From: CAIWHR01 sp963823215
Lineage (GTDB): Bacteria > Pseudomonadota > Gammaproteobacteria > Burkholderiales > Casimicrobiaceae
Reading direction: 5' to 3'
Assembly (NCBI GenBank): GCA_963823215.1
Contig: CAWGKT010000007.1
Location: forward strand, 444,617-508,616
DNA: 64,000 bases
The position numbers and the translations under genes were made by a program. A model generated the notes under the pieces. That model did not search any database. It was given only the letters and a program-made list of their open reading frames with translations, and was not told the DNA's origin. Of the stretch, positions 17,505 through 28,017 are shown in pieces (position 1 is the stretch's first letter; each line of letters opens with the position of its first letter).

Positions 17505-19474
17505 ATGACCCAACGACGGATCGCGCCCTACGGCTCGTGGCCCTCGCCCATCAGCGCCGACGTGGTCGTGGCCGGCGGCCGGTCGCTCAGCGACCCGCGC
17601 TTCGACGGCGAGGACTCTCTACTTCCTCGAGGGCCGACCGCAGGAAGGCGGTCGCGTCGTGCTCATGCGACGCGCTCCCGACGGGTCGCTGGCCGACGTC
17701 ACCCCGGCTGGCTTCAACGTTCGCGACCGGGTGCACGAGTACGGTGGTGGCGCATGGACGGTGGCGGGCGGGCTCGTGCTCTTCTCCCACTTCGTGGACG
17801 GGCGCCTCTACCGGCAGGCCACGGCGGTCAGCGCCCCTGAGCCCATCACCGCGCCAGGGGATCTCCGATTCGCCGACCTTGAGATCGACACCCGACGCCG
17901 CCGCGTCCTGGCCATCGTCGAGGATCACGGGCGTGATGGCGAGGAGCCACTCAACACCGTGGCGGCCGTGTCGCTGGCCGACGGGACGGTCACGACGCTG
18001 GTGGACGGCCACGACTTCTTCAGCCACCCCCGCCTCGACCCATCCGGCACGCGGCTCTCGTGGCTCACCTGGGACCGGCCGAACATGCCCTGGGACGGCT
18101 CCGAGCTGTGGGTCGGGCGGCTGGGGCCGGATGGCTCGGTGACCTCCTCCGAACGGGTCGCAGGAGGGCCGACCGAATCGATCGCCGGGCCGGCCTGGGC
18201 GCCCGACGGAAGCCTGGCCTTCGCCTCCGACCGGACGGGCTGGTGGAACCTCTATCGCTGGCGCGAAGGCGGAGCCGATGTCGAAGCGCTGGCTCCGATG
18301 GAGGCCGAGTGCGCCGGACCCCAGTGGGTGTTCGCGATGCGCTGGCTGGGTTTCGACGGTGACGGGCGCGCCGTGACCGTGGCCCGCTCCCGCGGCCGGG
18401 ACCAGCTCCTGGTGGTCGAGCCGGGCCGTCTGCCGCGCGCCGTCGCGACCGATGCCACGGACCTCAGCGGCCTCTCCGTCCGGGGTGGCCGGGCGGCCTT
18501 CGTGGCGCACCAGCCCACTGAGCCCTCCGCGATCGTGCTCCTGGACCTGGCCACCGGCGCAGGCGCGCGGGTCCGCGAATCGGCGGCGCTGAAGGTCGAC
18601 CGCGACGTACCTCTCGGTGCCACGGCTGGTCGAGTTCCCCACGACGGGCGGGCTGACCGCCTTCGCCTTCTACTACCCGCCCACGAATCCGGGCTGGGCA
18701 GCTCCGGAGGGGGAGACGCCGCCGCTGGTGGTCGCCACCCATGGCGGCCCGACGGCGAACACGGATCGCCGCCTCGACCTCGCCTTCCAGTACCTCACCA
18801 GCCGGGGCTTTGCCGTCGTCGACGTGGACTACGGCGGCAGCACCGGCTACGGCCGCGAGTTCCGTGACCGGCTGCGGGGGCGCTGGGGGATCGTCGACCT
18901 CGACGATTGCACGAACACGGCGCTGTGGCTGGCCCAGCAGGGGCTGGCCGACCGGCGGCGGCTGGCCATCACGGGCGGCAGCGCCGGAGGCTACACCACG
19001 CTCTGTGCCGTCACCTTCGGGGATGTCTTCGCGGCCGGCGCCAGCTACTTCGGGGTCGGCGACCTGGAGGCGCTGGCCCGCGACACCCACAAGTTCGAGT
19101 CCCGCTATCTCGACCTCATCGTGGCACCCTACCCGTCCGAAGTGGCGGTCTATCGCGAGCGATCACCCATCCACTTCGTCGACCGCGTTCGCTGCCCCGT
19201 GCTCGTGCTCCAGGGCGCAGACGATATGGTCGTGCCGCAGGCGCAGGCGGACGAGCTGGTGGCGGCCATGGAGCGCAACGGCGTGCCCCACGCGTACCTG
19301 CTGTTCCAGGGCGAGGGCCACGGCTTCCGGCGCGCCGAGAACCAGCGCCGCTCGCATGAGGCGGAGCTGTCGTTCTACGCGCAGGTCTTCGGCTTCGACC
19401 TTGCCGATGCCATCGAGCCGGTCGGGGTGGTCGGCCTCGAGGCCTGGCGGGCGCGGAGCGTCGGCGTGGCCTGA
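17505..19474 (+). CDS. S9 prolyl-oligopeptidase-family peptidase (two frame changes)
   Basis: About 655 residues, usual for dipeptidyl/acylaminoacyl S9 enzymes. ATG has AGGAG upstream (MTQRRIAPYGSWPSPISADV). Residues to about 370 form a beta-propeller (DRVHEYGGGAWTV, FASDRTGWWNLYRW). The catalytic domain shows VVATHGGPTAN (oxyanion), DVDYGGSTGYGREFRDRL, Ser in ITGGSAGGYTT, Asp in LQGADDMVVP and His in GEGHGFRRAEN. The frame changes near 17,615 and 18,612. There is no signal peptide, so it is a cytosolic peptidase for short peptides. Confidence 0.85.
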
Positions 19475-19538
19475 GGGCTCGAGAGTCGGGTGCGGGTCGC
19501 CGTAGCGCTGTGTAAGCCCATGGGGTACACTCCGAGGT

Positions 19539-19613
19539 CGCGGGGTGGAGCAGCGGCAGCTCGTCGGGCTCATAACCCGAAGGTCGGCGGTTCGAATCCG
19601 TCCCCCGCAACCA
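19539..19613 (+). tRNA. Initiator tRNA-fMet (CAT)
   Basis: A 75-base cloverleaf with encoded CCA. The acceptor stem CGCGGGG/CCCCGCA leaves the C1xA72 mismatch typical of initiators; the anticodon stem has the three G-C pairs (CGGGctcataaCCCG) needed for P-site entry, with anticodon CAT. The T-loop is TTCGAAT. A TACACT hexamer at 19,526-19,531, seven bases upstream, is a plausible -10 box. Confidence 0.95.
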
Positions 19614-19625
19614 TGTTTCCTGACT

Positions 19626-19654
19626 TGAACCCCGGGTCCCGCCCCCGGGGTTCA
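19626..19654 (+). terminator. Intrinsic terminator of tRNA-fMet
   Basis: TGAACCCCGGG pairs perfectly with CCCGGGGTTCA over 11 bp around a 7-base loop, followed by TCCTTT. It lies 12 bases after the tRNA CCA. Confidence 0.8.
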
Positions 19655-19711
19655 TCCTTTCCCGGGTCACCGCGCGGCTGGGCAGATTGACGCCGACCAT
19701 ACGATCGATGG

Positions 19712-20110
19712 ATGGACAGGGCGCCCCGCCGGACCGTGACCGATCTCCTGGAGCATGCGCGGTCGCGGATCGTGCGACTGGAGCCCGCCGCTGCTCAACG
19801 CGCCATGGTTGACGGTGCGCTGCTCATCGACACGCGCTGCGCCGACTCGCGGCGAGAGACCGGCGTGATCCCGGGCTCGATCCACGTCCCGCTGTCGGTG
19901 CTCTACTGGCGCCTCGACCCGGATTCCGGGCACGATGACCCGCGGCTGTCCGACCTCGAGCGCGAGGTCATCCTCGTGTGCGCCCACGGGTACAGCTCGA
20001 GCATCGCCGCGGCCACGCTGCTCGACCTTGGCTTCTCACGTTCGGCCGATATCGCCGGTGGGTTCGAGGCCTGGGCTGCTGCGGGTCTACCGGTCGAGGC
20101 CGCCTCCTGA
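19712..20110 (+). CDS. Rhodanese-like domain protein
   Basis: An intact 132-residue single-domain rhodanese. AMVDGALLIDTRCADSRRET is the entry strand, IPGSIHVPLSVLYWRLD the CH2-like segment, and VCAHGYSSSIAAATL contains the active-site Cys loop, closing with DIAGGFEAWAAAGLPV. It would move sulfane sulfur or act as a sensor. It ends 24 bases inside the 3' end of the convergent MFS gene. Confidence 0.9.
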   Translation: MDRAPRRTVTDLLEHARSRIVRLEPAAAQRAMVDGALLIDTRCADSRRETGVIPGSIHVPLSVLYWRLDPDSGHDDPRLSDLEREVILVCAHGYSSSIAAATLLDLGFSRSADIAGGFEAWAAAGLPVEAAS

Positions 20111-21427
20111 GCCTGGCTTCGTCTCCTGCATGCGAACGAGCACGACCAGACCGGACACGACGGTCAGGCCACCTACGAACCAGATCGCCGCGGCCATCCC
20201 TGCGGCGTCCGCGATCAGGCCCGCGACGATGGCTCCTGCCACGAAGCCCAGGTCACGCCAGAGCCGGTAGACGCCGACGGCCGAGCCACGCCAGGCCGGA
20301 TCGGCGACATCGGCGACGGCCGCCAGCAGCACGGGATAGACCATCGCGGTCCCGAGGCCCAGCACCATAGCGGCAGCGAGCCAGGTCCCGAAGGACGAGC
20401 CGGCAGCGATGACTGCGATGGCCGCACCCTGGATCAGCATGCCCCCGACGATGAGGCCCTTCCGGCCGACGCGGTCCGAGAGCGCGCCGGTGCCGATCTG
20501 GGTGACGCCCCAGACCGCCGGATAGGCGGCCGCGAGGACGCCGATCTCGGCGACGGACAGGCCAGCGGCCGCGTAGAACAGCGGCAGCAGGCCCCACGCC
20601 ATGCCGTCGTTGAGGTTGTTGACCAGGCCGGCCTGGCTGGCGGCCGACAGCGAGCGGTCACGCACGGTCGTGCGCCAGAAGACGTCGCGCCATGGCGGGC
20701 CCTCGAGCTGACCGAGGCCTGCCTGCTCGAGCGCCACGTGATGGCGGGTCTCGCGGACGAAGAGCGCCGAGACGCCGAGGCCGATCCCGGCGTACGCCAG
20801 GCCGAGGAAGAACGGGGCCGGCCGGAGGCCGTACCGGGCCGCCAGGAAGCCGGTGGCCAGCGCCGTGAAGGCGACCGCAAGATAGCCGGCGGCCTCGTTG
20901 AGCCCCATCGCCAGCCCTCGGCGCGCCGGCCCGACGAGGTCGATCTTCATGATCACCGTGCTCGACCAGGTCAGTCCCTGGTTCACGCCGAGCAGGAGAT
21001 TGGCGACGATGACCCACGACCACGACGGCGCCCACATGAGGAGGAGCGGTACGGGCAGCCCGATGCACCATCCGGCGACGAGGACGGGCTTGCGTCCGAC
21101 GCGGTCGGCGATGGCACCGGCGAACAGGTTGGAGAACGCCTTGGTCAGCCCGAAGGCCAGCACGAAGGTCATCGCCGCGGTGAAGCCAGGAAGCGCGAAG
21201 ACATCCTGGGCCAGCAAGGGCACGACGGTGCGCTCCTGGCCGATCATGCCGCCAACCAGCGCGTTGACCCCCACGAGCAGCGCGAACTGCCCCGCGTTCT
21301 CACGGAGACCGAGCCGGATGGGTCGGGCGGGGAGCGGCACCACGGCCTCGATCGCTGGCGGCACAGGGGGGCCCGCCGCGGACCCACAGTAAGCCGCGAG
21401 CGTATCGAGCCCCGCGGCGACTGGCAA
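20087..21427 (-). CDS. MFS transporter
   Basis: An intact 446-residue protein with 12 predicted membrane helices. The loop 2-3 signature is GAIADRVGRKPVLVAG and its second-half counterpart GALSDRVGRKGLIVGG. VNQGLTWSSTVIMKIDLVGP lies in the central region of the first half. Drug or small-molecule efflux is the usual role; the substrate cannot be predicted. It converges on the rhodanese gene. It diverges from the sigma-factor gene across about 125 bases. Confidence 0.9.
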   Translation of the reverse strand: MPVAAGLDTLAAYCGSAAGPPVPPAIEAVVPLPARPIRLGLRENAGQFALLVGVNALVGGMIGQERTVVPLLAQDVFALPGFTAAMTFVLAFGLTKAFSNLFAGAIADRVGRKPVLVAGWCIGLPVPLLLMWAPSWSWVIVANLLLGVNQGLTWSSTVIMKIDLVGPARRGLAMGLNEAAGYLAVAFTALATGFLAARYGLRPAPFFLGLAYAGIGLGVSALFVRETRHHVALEQAGLGQLEGPPWRDVFWRTTVRDRSLSAASQAGLVNNLNDGMAWGLLPLFYAAAGLSVAEIGVLAAAYPAVWGVTQIGTGALSDRVGRKGLIVGGMLIQGAAIAVIAAGSSFGTWLAAAMVLGLGTAMVYPVLLAAVADVADPAWRGSAVGVYRLWRDLGFVAGAIVAGLIADAAGMAAAIWFVGGLTVVSGLVVLVRMQETKPGSGGGLDR

Positions 21428-21551
21428 ACCCAGCCGGAAAATGAGGTGTCCATCGCCCGGCCCTAGGGCGACCGCCCGATGTGCCGCTGGGTCCTTAGTC
21501 CGAGCGTGGCAGTTGGTCAGCGATCAGCTGGCGAACGCTACGAGGACCACG

Positions 21552-22265
21552 ATGGACGCCACCGCCCCCGGATATGTGAGCAGCCTGCCGGTCGCCCTGC
21601 CGGGCCTGTCACGCGCCGCCACCGATGCCCATGCCGTGCTCATCGAAGCCTACCGGCTCCACGGGGAGGGGCTGCTGCGCCGGCTGCGAATGCTCACCCG
21701 CGACCCATCGATCGCCGAAGACCTGTGCCAGGAGGCCCTGACGAGGTTGTACCTCCAGATCCGTGCCGGCCGCGCGCCACAGGACGCTGGAGCCTGGCTC
21801 CACCAGGTGGCGCGCAACCTCGTGGTCAGCCGGGCTCGCCGTGTCAAGGTCGCCGACCGCGTCGTGGCGGGCCTGCGTCCGCCCGACGCGGTCACGTCGA
21901 CCGAGGATGCCGTGCTGGGCCATGAACGCCTGGACGTCCTCCGCCGCGGCCTGGCGGCCCTGCCCTGCGAGGATCGGCGGCTGCTGCTCCTGGCCGCCGA
22001 CGGGCTGACCGGGGAGCAGATCGCCGGCCACCTGGGCATCAGCGAGCCTGCCGCCCGGACGCGCCTGCACCGGGCGCGGCGGCGGTTGCGCGATCAGATG
22101 GCGCGGATCGAGGAGCCGATGCCCCTGCAGCCGGCAAGGTCCGTGCTTCCGCGATTCGTCACGTCCGCGTTGCCCCCCGACGCTGACGGGCGCACTATCC
22201 GCCCGTGGGCAGCCAGTTTCGGGGCGTCGCCAGTCCAGTCACCGTCGGGCGTGAGCGCGAGCTGA
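21552..22265 (+). CDS. ECF-type RNA polymerase sigma factor
   Basis: A 237-residue protein from the ATG at 21,552. Region 2 is visible as RLRMLTRDPSIAEDLCQEAL and AGAWLHQVARNLVVSRARR; region 4 as GLAALPCEDRRLLLLAADGL and TGEQIAGHLGISEPAARTRL. The last 50 residues overlap the start of the LuxR-type gene by 61 bases in another frame and look unlike a sigma factor, so a small indel may have hidden an earlier stop. Its position directly before a large regulator suggests a shared regulatory unit. Confidence 0.8.
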   Translation: MDATAPGYVSSLPVALPGLSRAATDAHAVLIEAYRLHGEGLLRRLRMLTRDPSIAEDLCQEALTRLYLQIRAGRAPQDAGAWLHQVARNLVVSRARRVKVADRVVAGLRPPDAVTSTEDAVLGHERLDVLRRGLAALPCEDRRLLLLAADGLTGEQIAGHLGISEPAARTRLHRARRRLRDQMARIEEPMPLQPARSVLPRFVTSALPPDADGRTIRPWAASFGASPVQSPSGVSAS

Positions 22266-25200
22266 GCCAGTTGCGCGCCGCCCTCGACGCCGCCCTGGGC
22301 GGGCGCCCGCGGATCGTCGTCGTCGGCGGTGAGGCCGGCGTGGGCAAGACCCGGCTCGTGACCGAGCTGCTCGGCCGCGCCGACGCTGACGGCCTCCACG
22401 TCCTGTCGGGCGACTGCCTGGCCGTCGGCGCCGACATGCCCTACCTGCCCTTCGTGGCCATGCTGCGCGTCCTCGCCCGCGAGCTGCCGGCGGGTCGGCG
22501 GGACGCCATCCTGGGGCCGGCCCGGAGCGAGCTGGCACAGATCATGCCGGAGCTGGGCCCGCCCAGGTCGCGCGAGGCGCTGCTGGCCAGGCGCCCGTCA
22601 TCGTCGGAGGGCGCGGCCTTCGAACGCCTGCGCCTCTTCGAGAGCCTGCTGCGCGTCGCCGAACGGCTCGCCGCTGACCGGCCGACCGTGGTGATCGTCG
22701 AGGACATCCAGTGGGCCGATGCGGCCAGCCTGGCCCTGCTGGCGTTCCTCGTCCACAACCTCCACGTCGGGCGGATGCTGCTCATCCTCACACTGCGCAC
22801 CACCGAAGTGGCTCCGCGCGCCCCGACCCTGGCCTTCCTGGCCGACCTCCAGCGCGACCCCGCCGTCGCCCGCGTGGAGCTGGCGCCTCTCGACCACGCG
22901 GCGATGGAGCGCCTCGTGGTCGCCATCGCCGGTGCGGCCGTGGAGCCGTACGTGGTCGAGCGGATCGAAGCGCTCAGCGGCGGCAACCCCTTCTACGCCG
23001 AGGAGCTGCTCGCTTCCCGGTCGCAGACGCCCGGCCGCGTCGTGGCCGTCTCGGCCCGGCTGCGAGACGTCATGCGCGCCCACATCGCCCACATGCCCGG
23101 CGGCACGCTGGAGCTCCTGCGCGTGGCCGCTGCGGCTGGCCCGACCCTTGACGACCGGCTGCTGGGGGCAGCTTCGGGGATGACCACGCCCGAGGTCGAG
23201 CGCGGGCTTCGTGCCGCGGTCCAGGATGGGGTGCTGGTGCGGGTCTCCGTCGCGGGTCAGGACAGTTATCGGTTCCGCCACGAGCTGCTGCGTGAGGTCG
23301 TGGCCGACGATCTGCTGCCCACCGAGCGGCAACGGGTCCACGGTGCCTTCGCGCGCGCGCTCACGACCGACCCCACGGACCACGGCGGCCCCGGTGAGGT
23401 GGCCTACCACTGGGATGCCGCGGGCGAGGAGGCGAATGCGCTGGTGGCCCATGTGGAGGCCGGCATCGCCGCCGAACGAGCCTGTGCCTTCGCCGAGGCC
23501 TCGCGGCACTTCGAGCGGTCACTGGTGCTGTGGGAGCGTGTCCCCTACGCTGACGACCGGGTCGGCATCGACCGACCCCACCTCGCCCAGCGCGCCTCCG
23601 ACGCAGCCGCCTGTGCGGGCGACTTCCAGCGGGCCATCGGGCTGGCCCGGGAGGATCCTGGCCGCACCGAAGGCCGGTGCTGACGAGGCGCTGCTGCTGT
23701 ACGTGCAGGGCAGCCTGCGCTGGTACCTCTGGGAATCGGGCGACCGCGAGGGCGCGCTCGTCGAGGCCGCAAAGGCGGTCCGCCAGCAGCGCAGCGGCCC
23801 GATGAGCCAGGCACGGGCCACGGCGCTTGGCCACCATGCAGGGCTGCTGCTGTTCGCGGGTCGCCTGGGGCCGGCTCGCCGTGAAGCGACCGAGGCGCTG
23901 GCCATCGCCCGGGCCATCGGCGCGCGCCAGGAAGAGGCGCTCGCGCTGGGTGTCCTGGGCTGGTGCGACGTGCTCGCCGGGCGGACGGACGCGGGTGTCG
24001 AGCATGTGCGCGCGGCCATGAAGATCGCGCAGGAGACGGGCCACCTGACCGGGCTGGCGCTTGCCTATGGTCAGTTGTCAGCGGTGCTGGAGCTGATCGG
24101 CCGCACGGAGGAGGCGCTCGCGCTGGCCATCGAGGGGGCCGCGATGGCCGCCGCGCATGGATTGGGCCGCACGTTCGGCGCGGTCCTCGAGGCGGCCGCC
24201 GTCCGGGCCGCGTACCTGCTGGGGCGCTGGGACGGCGCGCAGTCCAGGGTCGACGCTGCCCTCGATGGCGGGCCCGTGGGCAGCGGACGAGTGGCGCTGC
24301 TGGCGGCGCGCGCGCTCCTTTCCGTCGGTCGCGGGCGCTTCGACGCTGCCGAGGAGGACATCGGACGGGCGGCGCTGGCGCTCCAGGGCACGGCCGACCG
24401 GGAGGGGGTCGGCTGGCTGGCCGCTGCCGCCGCGGAGCTGGCGCTCTGGCGCGGAAGGCCGGACGTGGCGATGCGCACGATCCTCGATCCGTGGCCGGCC
24501 GCCGGCCACGAGTCGATGGCGGCCACCGCGACCACCGACGGCGCCGGCGACCACGGCGGGCCCAGCCAGCGCCGCGGGTCCGACCGCGAGCGTCGATCCA
24601 TCGGCGCTGCGCGACGCAGCCGCGGGACGGCTGCTGGCGCTGGCGTCACGGGCGGCGACAGACCTCGTCATCGTGGGGCGAGCGACGGGGGCCGTGCCCG
24701 CGGCCGACCCGCGCGGGTCGGTCGAGCTGGCGGCCGCGCGGCTGCGGCACCGGCCGGGCATCGCCGCGGCGTTCCGTGTCGAGCTGGCCGTGGCTCGCGC
24801 CGAGGCCATCCGCGGGGGCGCGAGTGGCGCGAGTGGCGCCGGCGGCGGCACGACCAGCACGGGAGCCACGAGCGCCGGCCACGCGGCTCGAGCCTGGGGA
24901 GAGGCGGTCCACGCGGCCCAGGGGACCCGCCCCTATGCCGAGGCCTATGCTCGCTGGCGCCTCGCCGAGGCCTTGGTGATGGCCAGGGGAGGGAGGGAAC
25001 GAGCGACCGTGGAAGCGCGGGCCGCACATGCGCTCGCGACGTCGCTGGGCGCGGCGCCACTCGCGGGCGAGGTCGAGCGGCTCGCCGGGGCGGCGCGCCT
25101 CCACCTGCACCAGGGAGATGGCCCCGCCCCCGAGGCGCCCGGGACGCCGGCCGTGCCATTCGGGCTGACCCTGCGGGAGCGCGAGGTGCTCGTGCTCGTC

Positions 25201-25359
25201 GCGGCTGGGCTGAGCAACCGCGAGATCGCCGAGAGGCTGTACATCAGCCCCAAGACGGCCAGCGTGCACGTCTCGAACATCCTCGGCAAGATGGGCGTGG
25301 ACGGACGGGTCGGCGCGGCGACGCTGGCACAGCGGCTCGGGCTGACCGACCCGCCCTGA
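22205..25359 (+). CDS. Large LuxR-family ATP-binding regulator (two frame changes)
   Basis: About 1,050 residues when joined, the LAL/MalT-like size. The N-terminal AAA/STAND-like NTPase has VGRERELSQLRAALDAALGG, Walker A GGEAGVGKTR (about residues 41-50) and Walker B VVIVEDIQWADAAS. The middle is a helical TPR-like region (ALALGVLGWCDVLAGRTDAG, ALAYGQLSAVLELIGRTEEA). The C-terminus is a LuxR helix-turn-helix: LTLREREVLVLVAAGLSNRE, ISPKTASVHVSNILGKMGV. Frame changes near 23,660 and 24,555. These proteins act as ligand- or partner-triggered activators. The start codon GTG overlaps the sigma-factor gene. Confidence 0.85.
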
Positions 25360-25464
25360 TCCTGACCGGCTGCTCGAACACGGCGCGACCCAGTGCGCCG
25401 CGACGATCGGCCGGCTTGCCACGTCTCTGGCATCATCTCGCGGCCCAGGAACGGAGAGTGCGGG

Positions 25465-27267
25465 TTGGTACGACGGCCGGCGGCGGCCTTGTGCGCCCTG
25501 GTGGCTCTCATCAGCGCGTGCGTCAGCATCTCCTCGGCGCCCCCCGGCTCGCCACAAGCCAGCCCACGGGCCGCATCGACGAGCCCGACGGCCAGCGCTG
25601 CGCCGGCACCATCGCTCTCACCGATGCCGACCTCATCCGCCGTCCCGAGCTCTCCCGCCGCCGCCGGCTCGCCCGCGGCCGAAGGCTCGCCTGGCCCGTC
25701 CGCCTCGGCCGGCCCGATTCCGTCGGCCTTGCCGACGCTGCCCATCGAACCCGGTGCCAGCTTCGACAGCGACAGTTACGTCCCCAGGCAGCCCCCACGG
25801 AACTGGGTGGACGACCCGGGGCGCCCCCTGGTGGTGGACCCCCGGGCCCCGGTTCGCACTGCCACGACGAAGCGGACCAACATCGTCGTGCTGATGGTCG
25901 ATGACCTCGCCGAGATGGACCTGCGCGTCTGGGAGCGTCTGCCACACATCAAGCAGTGGTTCCTGGACAAGGGCCTGCGTCTGACGAACTACTACGGCAA
26001 TGACCCGCTGTGCTGTCCCGGCCGTGCCAATTTCCTGACCGGGCTGTACACCGACCATCATGGCGTCTACACCAACGACTCCTCCCTGCTCGACCCGTCC
26101 GAGACCCTGGCCACCGAGCTCCACGCGGTCGGCTATACGACCATCATCTCCGGCAAGTACCTGAACTTCACCGGCCGGCTGGCTGATCTCACGCCACCGG
26201 GCTGGTCGCGGTCCTCGATCTTCGGCGGTGGCTATTACGACTATCAACTGGTCCGCGACGGCGTCGGCGAGTTCCACGACAACGACGCCAACGACTACAG
26301 CACGGACGTCTTCGCCAACGACGCGGTGACGTTCCTTCGCCAGGCTCCCGCCAGCAAGCCGATCTTCGCGTTCCTGACGCCCTACGGGGTCCACGCGGGC
26401 GCGGACGAGCACCGCCGACTCATCGCCCATCTCCCGGCTCCGGCTCCACGCGACCGGGGTGACAGCCGTTGCGCCGGGCTCGCGCCGTGGCATCCGGCCA
26501 ACTTCGACGAGGCCGATGTCAGCGACAAGCCGTCCTACATCGGCGCCCTTCAGAGGCACACGGGTACGATCTACCAGGACGGTTGGCCGACCCAGCCACT
26601 GTGCGAAACCCTGCTGTCGGTCGATGATGAATTCGGCAGGGTGGTCGACGAGCTGAGGCGTGAAGGCCGCCTGGGCAGGACGCTCTTCATGCTGACAGCT
26701 GACAACGGGATGGGCTTCGGCGCGCACCGATGGCCCGGCAAATACGCCCCGTACACGACGCAACTGCCGCTCTTCGTCTCCTGGGCGGATGGTCGCGGGA
26801 CCGATCCTGCCTCGAACGACAGCTACCTCAGCAATGTCGATCTCGCCTCCACCCTGTGTGCCGTTGGCGGCTGCGTGATGGGACCGTACGCCTCGGGGCG
26901 AAGCGGTCCGGATGGGCTGAGCTTCCTCGACCTCATCACCCAGGGCGCGCACGGGCCGGTCCGCGAGGCGCTCTACGAGGAGCATCGCGAGCCGTTCGGG
27001 ACGGGAACGAGGGTGCCGCCCTGGCGCGCCATCCGCACCACGCCCGCCTCTCCCCTTGGGCTGTGGCACTACATCGAGTACCGCGACGGCGCCGGCGAGC
27101 TGTACGACGCGAGCGGCGGCCCCTGCCGCGACTGGCAGGTGGGAGACAGCGGCGACCCCTGTGAGCTGGACAACCTGGTCGCGGATCCGACGAAGGCCGC
27201 CCTGGTGAAGCAACTGAAGACCCTGCTGCACAGCCTGGTCGTGGACCCGCTGCCAGGCCTGCCCTGA
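25465..27267 (+). CDS. Secreted sulfatase, lipoprotein
   Basis: A 600-residue intact protein. The TTG at 25,465 is chosen because GGAGAG precedes it and it gives a clean lipoprotein signal (RRPAAALCALVALISAC); a GTG 72 bases upstream is also open. After an 80-residue Ser/Pro/Ala-rich linker the sulfatase domain begins NIVVLMVDDLAEMDLRVWER with the metal DD pair. The formylglycine motif is CCPGR in NDPLCCPGRANFLTG, LSGKYLNF and LTPYGVHAGADEHRR follow, and FMLTADNGMGFGAHRWPGK holds the second metal site. It would hydrolyse sulfate esters, probably of polysaccharides, outside the membrane. Confidence 0.9.
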   Translation: MVRRPAAALCALVALISACVSISSAPPGSPQASPRAASTSPTASAAPAPSLSPMPTSSAVPSSPAAAGSPAAEGSPGPSASAGPIPSALPTLPIEPGASFDSDSYVPRQPPRNWVDDPGRPLVVDPRAPVRTATTKRTNIVVLMVDDLAEMDLRVWERLPHIKQWFLDKGLRLTNYYGNDPLCCPGRANFLTGLYTDHHGVYTNDSSLLDPSETLATELHAVGYTTIISGKYLNFTGRLADLTPPGWSRSSIFGGGYYDYQLVRDGVGEFHDNDANDYSTDVFANDAVTFLRQAPASKPIFAFLTPYGVHAGADEHRRLIAHLPAPAPRDRGDSRCAGLAPWHPANFDEADVSDKPSYIGALQRHTGTIYQDGWPTQPLCETLLSVDDEFGRVVDELRREGRLGRTLFMLTADNGMGFGAHRWPGKYAPYTTQLPLFVSWADGRGTDPASNDSYLSNVDLASTLCAVGGCVMGPYASGRSGPDGLSFLDLITQGAHGPVREALYEEHREPFGTGTRVPPWRAIRTTPASPLGLWHYIEYRDGAGELYDASGGPCRDWQVGDSGDPCELDNLVADPTKAALVKQLKTLLHSLVVDPLPGLP

Positions 27268-27351
27268 CGCCCGTCTGAACGCTTCGGCCGTCGCGGATGC
27301 TCATAGTGGGCAGTCCGTGCCACCCGAGGCGCGGTAGCCACTGAGGTCGAG

Positions 27352-27903
27352 GTGGATCGAGGCCTCGTCGAGCGGGCCCGCAAGGGCGACCGGGACGCGT
27401 TCGCAGCCCTGGTGCACCAGGTCAGCGACCCGCTGTTCGCGGTAGCCCACGGATCCTGCGCGACGCCGACCTCGCGGAGGACGCGCTGCAGAACGCCCTC
27501 CTGACGACCTGGCGGCAGCTCCCGCAGCTGCGCGACGCTGACCGCTTCGAGGCCTGGATCCGACTGGATCCTCGTCAACGCCTGCTATGCGGAGTCCCGT
27601 CGCAGCCGGCGCTGGTCGGCGAACGTGCGGGTGCTGACGGTCGTTGGGCCGTCCGTCCCCGACGCCGCCGACTCCCTCGCCGACCGTGACGAGCTCGAGC
27701 GCATCTTCCGACGGCTCCCCCTCGAGCAGCGAGCCGTCTTCGTCCTGCATCACTACGTCGGGCTGCCGCTGGTCGAGATCGCCGAGACGCTCGGGGTCCC
27801 GGCCGGCACGGCCCGCTCGCGACTGCACTACGCCACGCAGGCGCTGCGCACGGCCATGCTCGCCGACGCGACGCCCGCGACCGAGGAGGCTCGCCTGGCA
27901 TGA
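27352..27903 (+). CDS. ECF sigma factor, SigE-like (two frame changes)
   Basis: About 184 residues. Joined frames read VDRGLVERARKGDRDAFAAL (region 2 start), ILRDADLAEDALQNALLTTW (region 2.2-2.4), then after another change RRLPLEQRAVFVLHHYVGLP and AETLGVPAGTARSRLHYATQ (region 4). Frame changes lie near 27,452 and 27,565. The GTG start at 27,352 is tentative. Its stop overlaps the next start by four bases (ATGA), the usual coupling of a sigma factor to its anti-sigma factor. Confidence 0.8.
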
Positions 27904-28017
27904 GCGACGACCGACGGTTCGAGCGAGAGGCTCGGCGCTGGCTCGAGCTCGGCCCGACGCAGGCGCCCGAGCGCGCGATCGAGACGGTCCTCCTCGCCCA
28001 GCGGCGCCTCACTTTCC
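27900..28017 (+). pseudogene. Start of a membrane anti-sigma-like gene, truncated
   Basis: The coupled frame begins MSDDRRFEREARRWLELGPT and continues APERAIETVLLA, which matches the opening of anti-sigma or sigma-partner proteins that follow such ECF factors in Chloroflexota-like genomes. Those are membrane proteins of 200-350 residues. Here similarity stops after about 33 residues. The xylB gene begins on the other strand at 28,018, so the 3' part is lost. This could be a real deletion or another assembly join. Confidence 0.5.
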